DNA of 14,939 nucleotides, from positions 1-14,939 of the forward strand of contig JAFGBP010000027.1 of assembly GCA_016933095.1 (NCBI GenBank), written 5' to 3'. Positions 5,900-11,669 of this stretch are shown piece after piece (position 1 is the first letter of the stretch; each line of letters begins with the position of its first letter). Position numbers and translations under genes: made by a program. The notes under the pieces are model-generated. The model saw nothing but the letters and a program-made list of their open reading frames with translations. It searched no databases and was not told where the DNA came from. This stretch comes from Candidatus Woesearchaeota archaeon. Its GTDB lineage: Archaea > Nanobdellota > Nanobdellia > Woesearchaeales > SM23-78.

Positions 5900-6032
5900 A
5901 GCCTCTGAAGGGATTTGAACCCTCGACCTCCACCTTTCTGGACGCGCGCGAAGAAATTCTGCGAATTTCTTGCGTCCTCGGCCTTTCGGCCTGCGGTACC
6001 AAGGTGGCGCTATACCACTAAGCCACAGAGGC
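5900..6032 (-). tRNA. tRNA-Thr(GGU) with a 61-nt intron
   Basis: The acceptor strands GCCTCTG (6032-6026) and CAGAGGC (5907-5901) pair perfectly, with U73 at 5900 as expected for archaeal tRNA-Thr. The D arm, the CCACC/GGTGG anticodon stem, the 5-nt variable loop and the T arm (GAGGG, TTCAAAT, CCCTT) are all present. The loop reads TTGGTA|A with anticodon GGU. The intron at 37/38 spans 5996-5936. A canonical bulge-helix-bulge is visible: a 4-bp central helix TTGG/CCAG with 3-nt bulges TAC and AAA, cut after the second bulge base on each side. The mature tRNA is 72 nt before CCA addition; CCA is not encoded. Confidence 0.93.
5936..5996 (-). other. Archaeal tRNA intron at position 37/38
   Basis: The intron is strongly structured on the minus strand. 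GGACGC pairs with GCGTCC, and inside lies a 9-bp hairpin AAGAAATTC/GAATTTCTT with a GCA loop, beside a short GGCC-GAAA-GGCC hairpin. It contains no recognisable C/D guide boxes, unlike some archaeal tRNA-Trp introns. Removal is by the EndA splicing endonuclease. Confidence 0.85.
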
Positions 6033-6100
6033 AAACCGGTTACGCTCGGTTTACGCGCAATGTGCGACGTTCGCAAGCAAAGCTTGCTCAGTCCCACACT
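6033..6100 (-). other. Structured 5' leader of tRNA-Thr
   Basis: Between a minus-strand TATA-like AATAATAACC (about 6104-6114) and the tRNA lie two hairpins. AAACCG/CGGTTT sits directly beside the tRNA 5' end. A longer one has GCAAGC/GCTTGC with an AAA/TTT loop, an internal loop carrying GA on each strand, and an outer helix of about eight pairs. RNase P must remove this leader. It could also be a small RNA transcribed together with the tRNA. Confidence 0.35.
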
Positions 6101-6143
6101 AATGGTTATTATTCTACCCAAAATTCGGGGCCGATTTAAATAG

Positions 6144-6154
6144 TTTTTTAAAAT
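6144..6154 (+). promoter_or_regulatory. TATA box of the DegT-like gene
   Basis: TTTTTTAAAAT lies 33 nt ahead of ATG 6177. A second TTTAAAT at 6135-6141 is an alternative about nine bases further upstream. Confidence 0.5.
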
Positions 6155-6176
6155 CCGGCGTCTCCATCCCTCTATT

Positions 6177-6989
6177 ATGGGCAAGGAAGAGTGCATCAAG
6201 CAACTGAAGGAGCTGACTGGCAAGTCCGGCGTCCTCATTGTCAAGAGGGGCAACACCGCCATCCGCTTGGCGTTGAAGCTTGTCAAGGAGATCGGCTACA
6301 AGGAAGTCTTGATCCAGGACCAGGGCGGTTGGCTTACTTACAAGCAGTTCTGCGGCAAGGAGAAGCTCTCATGCATCGAGATCCCGACTGATTACGGCCT
6401 CGTAGAGCCTAAGTCATTGCAGGCGCACCCAGGTAGCGTGCTTCTTATAAACTCTTTGCCAGGCTACGCTGCACTCCAAGACATGGATTCTTTGGTCGAG
6501 GTCTGCAGGAAGAACAAGATCTTCATTATCAACGACGTGAGCGGCAGCATCAGCTCTAAGCAGGCGTTGGTAGGAGATATCATAATTGGCAGCTTCGGCA
6601 ATGGCAAGCCAGTCAACCTCGGAGGGGGCGGCTTCATCGCGTCTAATGACGTCGTTTTCAACGAGTACTTTGCTAAAGGCACTGAGGCCGTGGATCTCGA
6701 TTTCAAGGCTCTCGAGAAGGCTCTCTGCGACTTGGATGAGCGCGTCGTCTTCCTCGCAACTAAGAGGAAGAAGCTGATCGAGACCATCAAGGCCACGCCT
6801 GGTTTTTCTGAAAGCATTATCCATCCAGACAAGGAAGGTTTCAACGTCATCGTGAAGTTCGAGGACGAGAAGCAAAGGGAAACATTAATAAACATCGCTT
6901 CTGATAGCAAGGTCGAGTTCACGCTTTGCCCTAGGGATATTAGGATCAAGGACCAGGCCGTGTGCTTTGAGGTTAAGAGGCTGAAGTGA
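6177..6989 (+). CDS. Compact DegT/DnrJ/EryC1-like PLP-dependent protein
   Basis: 270 residues, about 100 shorter than typical sugar aminotransferases of this family. The fold type I landmarks are present: RGNTAIRLAL (24-33) corresponds to the glycine/serine-rich phosphate-binding turn, IINDVSG (117-123) carries Asp120 that would contact the pyridine nitrogen, and GSFGNGKPVNLGGGGFI (138-154) aligns with the family's SF..xK..xGEGG motif, making Lys144 the likely Schiff-base lysine. The family makes amino sugars for glycans and lipids, or amino acid-like products; the acceptor cannot be inferred. The short C-terminal domain and the absence of a surrounding sugar-nucleotide operon leave the role open. 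A membrane protein follows with a 1-nt gap, so the two are probably one transcript. Confidence 0.75.
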   Translation: MGKEECIKQLKELTGKSGVLIVKRGNTAIRLALKLVKEIGYKEVLIQDQGGWLTYKQFCGKEKLSCIEIPTDYGLVEPKSLQAHPGSVLLINSLPGYAALQDMDSLVEVCRKNKIFIINDVSGSISSKQALVGDIIIGSFGNGKPVNLGGGGFIASNDVVFNEYFAKGTEAVDLDFKALEKALCDLDERVVFLATKRKKLIETIKATPGFSESIIHPDKEGFNVIVKFEDEKQRETLINIASDSKVEFTLCPRDIRIKDQAVCFEVKRLK

Positions 6990-6990
6990 A

Positions 6991-7449
6991 TTGTTAGAGC
7001 CGGTAGCAGAGTTGATGCGGGAGAACGTCCTCCCGATAGTCGTGTCTTATTTGGGTGAGACGAATTTCCTTTCCGCATGGTTAACAGAGAATCCGCTATT
7101 GCTCTTCCTAGTACTGTTGCTGCCTTTTGCCCTCATCCTGCTGGTTGCCCTGCTCGTGGATTTCATCAAGGACTCTTGGAAGGTCTCTTTCGGTTTGGTA
7201 CTTGACCTCGCTGTAATCTTTATGTTCGCGCTTTTTTGGCCTGGCTTGCTGCTGGTAATGCTAGCCGCTGGCGCAGTATTCTTCTTCCTTGCAGAAGGGC
7301 CTATACAAAAAGGAATCTACGCGGGCTTAGCAGTATTAAGGGTGCTGATTGTATTACCTTTCATTCCCTTGCCCACAGCCCTTCAGATGATATTGTTGTT
7401 CGCGCCTTTGGGGATGATCTTGGCGGGCTTGGCGTGCATAACTGACTGA
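6991..7449 (+). CDS. Integral membrane protein, unknown function
   Basis: Up to 152 residues if the TTG at 6991 is used. The alternative ATG at 7015 gives 144 residues and keeps every hydrophobic segment. Strongly hydrophobic helices lie at about 35-57, 67-95 and 104-148, the last two long enough to be two passes each, so four to five membrane segments are likely. There is little polar sequence outside the membrane and no recognised motif. The start lies one base after the upstream stop, with GAGG at about 6976 as a weak ribosome-binding site for the TTG, so translation is probably coupled to the PLP-enzyme gene. Co-transcription suggests a shared membrane-linked task, but that is inference. 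Confidence 0.65.
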   Translation: MLEPVAELMRENVLPIVVSYLGETNFLSAWLTENPLLLFLVLLLPFALILLVALLVDFIKDSWKVSFGLVLDLAVIFMFALFWPGLLLVMLAAGAVFFFLAEGPIQKGIYAGLAVLRVLIVLPFIPLPTALQMILLFAPLGMILAGLACITD

Positions 7450-7506
7450 ATGGTCTGGCAGGTTCTACAAAGCAGCACTTCTTGAACAGCTCCTCGGGCG
7501 CCGATA

Positions 7507-7517
7507 GTTTTAAAAAC
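7507..7517 (+). promoter_or_regulatory. TATA-like element ahead of the zinc-ribbon gene
   Basis: GTTTTAAAAAC predicts a start near 7537 and a leader of about 50 nt carrying AAGGTGA. A second TATA-like CGTTTATAGAG at about 7559-7569 could drive a nearly leaderless transcript instead. Confidence 0.4.
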
Positions 7518-7586
7518 TTGGTCCAGGAATAACTATCTTTGCCGGTGAGGCCACGATCGTTTATAGAGCATTGAAGGTGATTGGTT

Positions 7587-8018
7587 ATGGGATTGGTTAT
7601 GCCAAATAGCATGGATGAGTGCATATATTTTACTAGAAGAGCTTTTGATAATAATGGGAAAGCGATAGCTTGGGTGAAGAAGAAGCCGTGCCCGAAGTGC
7701 GCCAAGGCTTCGATGGGCAAGCCCCTTGACCCGAAGACTAAGAGGCCTAAGATCAGGGCCGACACTTACGAGTGCCCTGAATGTCACTTCTCTGAGCCTA
7801 AGCAGGAGCATGAAGAGTCATTGACTGTAGAGGTCATCTACACTTGTCCTTTCTGCGGCCATAAAGGAGATGCTACGACTCCTTACAAGAGGGTTTCTTG
7901 GGACGGCGTCAAGGCTTACGTCTTCATCTGCGAGGCTTGCAAGAAGAAGATAGGCCTCACCAAGAAGATGAAGAGCGGCAAGAGCAAGGGCGGATCAGAA
8001 GATGATGATGACGAGTAG
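7587..8018 (+). CDS. Double zinc-ribbon protein
   Basis: 143 residues from ATG 7587, chosen because AAGGTGA ends 6 nt upstream; ATG 7599 and ATG 7611 are further in-frame options. Eight cysteines form four CxxC pairs: C35/C38 with C63/C66, and C87/C90 with C115/C118, i.e. two zinc ribbons in a row. The second is separated by a basic strand (PYKRVSWDGVKAYVF). The tail is lysine/glycine rich and then ends in a purely acidic EDDDDE. This layout resembles archaeal zinc-ribbon proteins linked to transcription, translation or RNA handling, but the sequence gives no direct function. Its last codons lie only about 20 nt ahead of the structured RNA copy at 8036-8124, which would be on the same transcript. 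Confidence 0.78.
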   Translation: MGLVMPNSMDECIYFTRRAFDNNGKAIAWVKKKPCPKCAKASMGKPLDPKTKRPKIRADTYECPECHFSEPKQEHEESLTVEVIYTCPFCGHKGDATTPYKRVSWDGVKAYVFICEACKKKIGLTKKMKSGKSKGGSEDDDDE

Positions 8019-8035
8019 TGTGTTCTACGTCAGAA

Positions 8036-8124
8036 AGGCCGCCTAGCGGAGTCTGCCAGTGAAATACGCGGCATCTCTAGACTCGGCTAAACAAGAGATA
8101 TCTCATTATTACGGAGCGCGGCCT
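8036..8124 (+). ncRNA. Structured RNA element, copy 2
   Basis: The closing helix AGGCCGC/GCGGCCT (8036-8042 with 8118-8124) is a perfect 7 bp and continues as CU/AG past a bulged C (8117). An inner helix GAGTCT/AGACTC (8049-8054 with 8079-8084) leads into the core CTAGACTCGGCTAAA (8077-8091), shared exactly with the copy at 1847-1861. The stretch AACAAGAG is followed by a small hairpin, AGAGAT/ATCTC, and GGAGCGCGGC. It aligns almost without gaps to the copy at 11503-11587, about 60% identical by eye. No separate promoter is visible, so it would be made from the zinc-ribbon transcript. No C/D box or H/ACA architecture fits. Confidence 0.55.
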
Positions 8125-8155
8125 GAGGCTTCAACATCTCATCGATAAAGGACAA

Positions 8156-8167
8156 TTTTTATATATT
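8156..8167 (+). promoter_or_regulatory. TATA box of the 8189-9159 gene pair
   Basis: TTTTTATATATT lies 33 nt ahead of ATG 8189, at leaderless spacing. Confidence 0.65.
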
Positions 8168-8188
8168 CTACAGGATTCCCTCTCAGTC

Positions 8189-8779
8189 ATGGCAATATAC
8201 AGGTTAGCATTCCCTCATGATAAGGCGCAGTTCTTTGCAAGGGACCCGGATCACATAGTGGAGCTGATAGCATATTATCATCGGCGCATTATAAATGATG
8301 GATTAATTGGCAGTCCAAAGGCTGCTGGCTGGACTCAGGGAGTGCCTTCAGCTGATGAGATCGGCTTGGTCGATCTTGGAGTCATCAGATACCATACAGG
8401 TCCTTCGATAATCCGTCCTCATCCTATGGGTCTGGGATTGGATCTGCACTCTGAGAAGATGCGCGTAACTCCTGATTTTGAAGTGCATGTCAGTCCTGAA
8501 GCGCTTTTCTATTTTGATGATCACAGGATGCTGTTGAGGAATGCGAAGCGCTGCAGGCTCTACAAGATGTCGTTGACCGGAGGTCCTTCTGATGCCTGCT
8601 TGAATTTCATACCTGAAGATGTTTTAGAAGGGATGCTGACTTATGACTTAACTCCTCATCTGGAGATTGCAAACAAGGCCAGAGAGTACTTGATGGGATT
8701 GACTCATCCTAATATTGATTTTCGATACCCATCCAGCCAAAGGAAGTCTGATTCTGTTCGAGGGTATACTGTGCATTGA
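8189..8779 (+). CDS. Uncharacterised protein, first gene of a pair
   Basis: 196 residues; no family recognised. There is no signal peptide or membrane segment, so it is probably cytoplasmic. The composition is rich in histidine and aromatics, with H-containing patterns (HDKAQFF, YYHRR, HPMGLGLDLHSEKM, FDDHR) that might bind metal, but no canonical motif. The middle region, RVTPDFEVHVSPEALFYFDD, looks like paired beta strands. The C-terminal tail is basic and ends GYTVH. The gene end and its 3' flank are nearly duplicated at the end of the next gene. The start is supported by leaderless spacing from the TATA box. The next gene follows after 23 nt, so they share a transcript. Confidence 0.62.
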   Translation: MAIYRLAFPHDKAQFFARDPDHIVELIAYYHRRIINDGLIGSPKAAGWTQGVPSADEIGLVDLGVIRYHTGPSIIRPHPMGLGLDLHSEKMRVTPDFEVHVSPEALFYFDDHRMLLRNAKRCRLYKMSLTGGPSDACLNFIPEDVLEGMLTYDLTPHLEIANKAREYLMGLTHPNIDFRYPSSQRKSDSVRGYTVH

Positions 8780-8802
8780 ATGAGCATTGCGAGGTTATCA
8801 TA

Positions 8803-9159
8803 ATGGCAGATGTGTTTTTTGACTTGAAATCCAGGATGATGAAGGTGGAGCAGGATTATTATAAGGCCTGCCATGAGGCTGCTGAGAGCATCACCTTGGA
8901 TGACGTGATGAAGTCGCTCGAGAAGCACCAATACCAGTATGATATCGGTTTCAAGGCCGAGAATGAGAAAGGTTTCTATCAGGGGTCGCAGCTTCATCTT
9001 GCTTTGGAGAGAGGTTTCTACGCTGATATAAGGGATGATGTGCTGTTCCTGCAGCATCGTGACCTTACTCCTGTCATGAAGACTTTCCAGGATCCTAGGA
9101 TCAAGGATTATTACGATCAGGTATCCTTGCATCTTCTTGCAGGATATATTGCGCATTAG
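8803..9159 (+). CDS. Uncharacterised protein, second gene of a pair
   Basis: 118 residues from ATG 8803, preferred because GAGG at 8791-8794 is placed as a ribosome-binding site; a TTG at 8776 overlapping the upstream stop would add nine residues. No family is recognised. The protein is predicted mostly helical and charged (KSRMMKVEQDYYKACHEAAE near the N-terminus), soluble, with one cysteine. Its last six codons read AGYIAH, paralleling RGYTVH in the preceding gene, and the DNA identity continues about 15 nt past the stop. The remainder of the two proteins does not align by eye, so this is a shared tail and not an obvious full-length paralogue. Confidence 0.6.
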   Translation: MADVFFDLKSRMMKVEQDYYKACHEAAESITLDDVMKSLEKHQYQYDIGFKAENEKGFYQGSQLHLALERGFYADIRDDVLFLQHRDLTPVMKTFQDPRIKDYYDQVSLHLLAGYIAH

Positions 9160-9190
9160 AATAAGCATTGCAGGTGTGGCAATCCTTGAT

Positions 9191-9243
9191 GCGACCTATG
9201 CGGTTCGCGTGAATCCTTGATTATCAGCCCAGTCTCTTTTTTT
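9191..9243 (+). terminator. Hairpin and T run ending the 8189-9159 unit
   Basis: GCGACC and GGTTCGC form a 6-bp stem with one bulged T (9191-9208), and a T7 run follows at 9237-9243. The hairpin is embedded between two copies of AATCCTTGAT (9181-9190 and 9212-9221). Confidence 0.4.
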
Positions 9244-9249
9244 AGCAAA

Positions 9250-9263
9250 CTTTTTTAAATAAC
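9250..9263 (+). promoter_or_regulatory. TATA box of metG
   Basis: CTTTTTTAAATAAC lies about 32 nt ahead of ATG 9285, at leaderless spacing. Confidence 0.6.
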
Positions 9264-9284
9264 CCCCTTATTTTCTCCCTTGTA

Positions 9285-11465
9285 ATGAACAAGATACTCA
9301 TAACCAGCGCGCTTCCTTACGTGAATGCGCTTCCGCACCTCGGTACGCTCATAGGCTGCGTGCTGTCGGCTGACGTGTTCGCAAGGTTCTGCAGGTCTAA
9401 GGGATATCAAACAAGGTATGTCTGCGGCACTGACGAGCACGGCACGACTACTGAAGTCAAGGCTTTGGAGGAGGGTTTGACTCCGCAGGAGGTATGTGAC
9501 AAGTATTTCAGGCTCCACAAGCAGGTGTACGAGTGGTTTGGAATCCAGTTCGACGCCTTCGGCAGGACTAGTACTGACACCCAAAAAAAGTTTACCCAGG
9601 AGATTTTCTTAAAGCTCAAGGAGAATGGCTACATAGTGGAGGATTTCCTTGACGAGCTTTATTGCGAGAAGTGCAAGAAGAGCTTGGCTGACAGGTTTGT
9701 CGAGGGTACTTGTCCTCATTGCGGTTATGAAGGCGCTAGGGGTGACCAGTGCGATAAGTGTGGTCACATGCTTAATCCTTTCGAGCTGAAAGGCCCTAAG
9801 TGCAAGGTTTGCGGCTCTGTTCCTGTGAAGAAGAGCACTAAACACTTGTTCGTTGATCTTGTGAAGCTTCAGCCTCAGATAGAGGCTTGGGTTGATAAGC
9901 AGAGCAAGGTTGGCGATTGGAGTGACAACACCATCCAGTACACTAGGTCTTGGCTTCATGAGGGTCTTAAGAAGAGGTGCATCTCTAGGAAGCTTAAGTG
10001 GGGCGTGCCTATTCCTTTGAAGGGTTTTGAGGACATGGTCTTCTATGTCTGGTTTGACGCTCCAATTGGATATCTGAGCATCACGGCTCATAAGTTCAAT
10101 GATTGGAAGGATTGGTGGAAGAATCCTGAGCACGTAGACTTATATCAGTTCATGGGTAAGGACAACGTGCCTTTTCACACGATTCTCTTCCCAGGAACCC
10201 TTCTTGGCACAAAGGACAAGTACACCCTCGTGCATCATATCAATACTACTGAGTTCCTTAATTATGAGGATTCGAAGTTCAGCAAGAGCCGCGGTACTGG
10301 CGTGTTCGGCGACGATGCCATGAAGTCAGGGCTTCCTGCCGACTCGTTTAGGTATTATCTCTTGATCAACAGGCCTGAGAAGGCTGACACTGTCTTTTCC
10401 TGGGAGGATTTCCAGGACAAACTGAACGCGGAGCTCATCGCGAACTACGCGAACCTCGTCAACAGGACCCTCGTATTCCTGAAAAAGTACTATTCATCCG
10501 CTGTGCCGAAGGCAAAACTAGGTCCGGCCGAGGAGGCACTTGTTGAGGAGGTCAAGGCTTATGAGCAGAAGATATCTGATCTTATGCACAAGGTCAAGCT
10601 TAAGGACGCGCTTCGAGAAGTCATGAACCTGAGCGCTGTCGGCAACAAGTATTTCCAGGACTCTGCTCCATGGAAGGCAGTGCAGGAGGATAAAGAGCAG
10701 GCTGCGGCGACAATGCTCGTGCTTGTCAACTTTGTGAAGGACTTGGCCATCCTTGCAGAGCCTTTCCTGCCGCATACTGCTGAGAGGATCTTCAAGCAGC
10801 TCGCCCTTGATCCTAAGAAGTGGGATGACTTAGGAAATCAGAGCATTAAGCCAGGTCATAAGCTCGGCGAGCCCGAGGCACTTTTCGCCAAGCTCCTCGA
10901 TGAGGATCGCAAGAGGTTCAAGGTGCAGTTCGGCGAGAAGAAGGATCAGAAGGACGAGACTGGTGAGAAACAAGCATTCGCTAAGGGTGTGAAGAAAACT
11001 GGTGCAGCTCTACTGAACTTGAAAGTCGCGCAGATAAAAGAGGCAAAGGCTCACTCGCAGGCTGACAAGCTAGTCATCCTAAAGCTTGACCTTGGAAGCG
11101 AGGAGCGCCAGATAGTGGCTGGCATCAAAGCCTATTATAATATAGATGAGCTTCCGGGGAAGAAGATAATCATAGTCTCGAACCTGAAGCCTGCTAAGCT
11201 TCGCGGGGAAGTGAGTAATGGCATGTTGCTCGCCGCAATGGATAATGAAGGCAAGCTCGGTCTTCTGAGCGTCAAGCACTCAAAGCCTGGAAGCCAAGTG
11301 TTGGTCCAGGGTGTTGAGCCTAATGATTCTGAGATATCCATTGACGATTTCGTGACAGTGAAGCTCGAGGCTAAGGGTGGTAAAGGGCTTTGCGAAGGCC
11401 ACAAGCTAGTTTCTGGGATGGAAGACGTATTTGTTGAGCGGGATGTTGAAGGGCGGGTAAGATAA
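9285..11465 (+). CDS. metG: Methionyl-tRNA synthetase with fused C-terminal tRNA-binding domain
   Basis: 726 residues, full length for the long form. It charges tRNA-Met with methionine, supplying both initiation and elongation. The class I signature HLGT is at 18-21 and KFSKS (the KMSKS loop) at 331-335. The insertion carries four CxxC pairs (C127/C130, C143/C146, C156/C159, C173/C176), i.e. two zinc knuckles as in the archaeal/E. coli type. The helical anticodon-binding domain occupies about 365-540. After a lysine-rich linker (about 545-570), an EMAP-II/Trbp111-type OB fold runs from about 576 to 680 (VAQIKEAKAHSQADKL, then IVAGIKAYY, then SNLKPAKLRGEVSNGMLLAA). In many archaea this domain is a separate gene; here it is fused. 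A tail of about 40 residues follows. The gene is monocistronic, with its own promoter. Confidence 0.95.
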   Translation: MNKILITSALPYVNALPHLGTLIGCVLSADVFARFCRSKGYQTRYVCGTDEHGTTTEVKALEEGLTPQEVCDKYFRLHKQVYEWFGIQFDAFGRTSTDTQKKFTQEIFLKLKENGYIVEDFLDELYCEKCKKSLADRFVEGTCPHCGYEGARGDQCDKCGHMLNPFELKGPKCKVCGSVPVKKSTKHLFVDLVKLQPQIEAWVDKQSKVGDWSDNTIQYTRSWLHEGLKKRCISRKLKWGVPIPLKGFEDMVFYVWFDAPIGYLSITAHKFNDWKDWWKNPEHVDLYQFMGKDNVPFHTILFPGTLLGTKDKYTLVHHINTTEFLNYEDSKFSKSRGTGVFGDDAMKSGLPADSFRYYLLINRPEKADTVFSWEDFQDKLNAELIANYANLVNRTLVFLKKYYSSAVPKAKLGPAEEALVEEVKAYEQKISDLMHKVKLKDALREVMNLSAVGNKYFQDSAPWKAVQEDKEQAAATMLVLVNFVKDLAILAEPFLPHTAERIFKQLALDPKKWDDLGNQSIKPGHKLGEPEALFAKLLDEDRKRFKVQFGEKKDQKDETGEKQAFAKGVKKTGAALLNLKVAQIKEAKAHSQADKLVILKLDLGSEERQIVAGIKAYYNIDELPGKKIIIVSNLKPAKLRGEVSNGMLLAAMDNEGKLGLLSVKHSKPGSQVLVQGVEPNDSEISIDDFVTVKLEAKGGKGLCEGHKLVSGMEDVFVERDVEGRVR

Positions 11466-11502
11466 GCGCCCTTAATGAAGTCAACCAGTGATGGCCTTTC
11501 GT

Positions 11503-11587
11503 GCCGCGCTCCATTCGAACAGATTGCTTCTTGTTCTCCGAGTTATATTTTACCGCGCATCATATCATCAGATTTTGCGAGGCGGCC
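11503..11587 (-). ncRNA. Structured RNA element, copy 3
   Basis: On the minus strand the element opens GGCCGCCTC and closes GAGCGCGGC: GCCGC pairs with GCGGC and, beyond a bulged C, CTC pairs with GAG. It shares CGCGG, ACTCGG, AACAAGA and GGAGCGCGGC with copy 2 at the same spacing, with a single one-base gap. The GAGTC/GACTC inner helix is not kept. A TATA box read on this strand (AGTATATAAAGG, 11627-11616) predicts a start a few bases before 11587, so this copy has the best case for independent transcription. It lies antisense to nothing, between metG and the surface-protein gene. Confidence 0.55.
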
Positions 11588-11615
11588 CTTATGAAGCTGT
11601 TTTTCTAAATGAAAA

Positions 11616-11627
11616 CCTTTATATACT
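11616..11627. promoter_or_regulatory. Bidirectional TATA box
   Basis: CCTTTATATACT reads as a good TATA box on both strands. Plus-strand use predicts a start near 11645-11650, ahead of the surface-protein gene. Minus-strand use predicts a start near 11592, at the edge of RNA copy 3. Confidence 0.55.
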
Positions 11628-11669
11628 TTGTTCATAAAAATCAGGGAATTAAGGGTTTGAGGAAAAAAA

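Noticed and set aside
8036..8124. Classification of the RNA family as H/ACA or C/D guide RNA
   Set aside because: AAACA follows the core in one copy, but the internal loop has no 3' side and the ACA is not conserved in copy 1. TGATGA in copy 3 lacks a partner CUGA.
9181..9221. Two AATCCTTGAT direct repeats as a possible CRISPR or att relic
   Set aside because: There are only two 10-nt copies, 31 nt apart, flanking a terminator-like hairpin; no array, spacer pattern or mobile gene.
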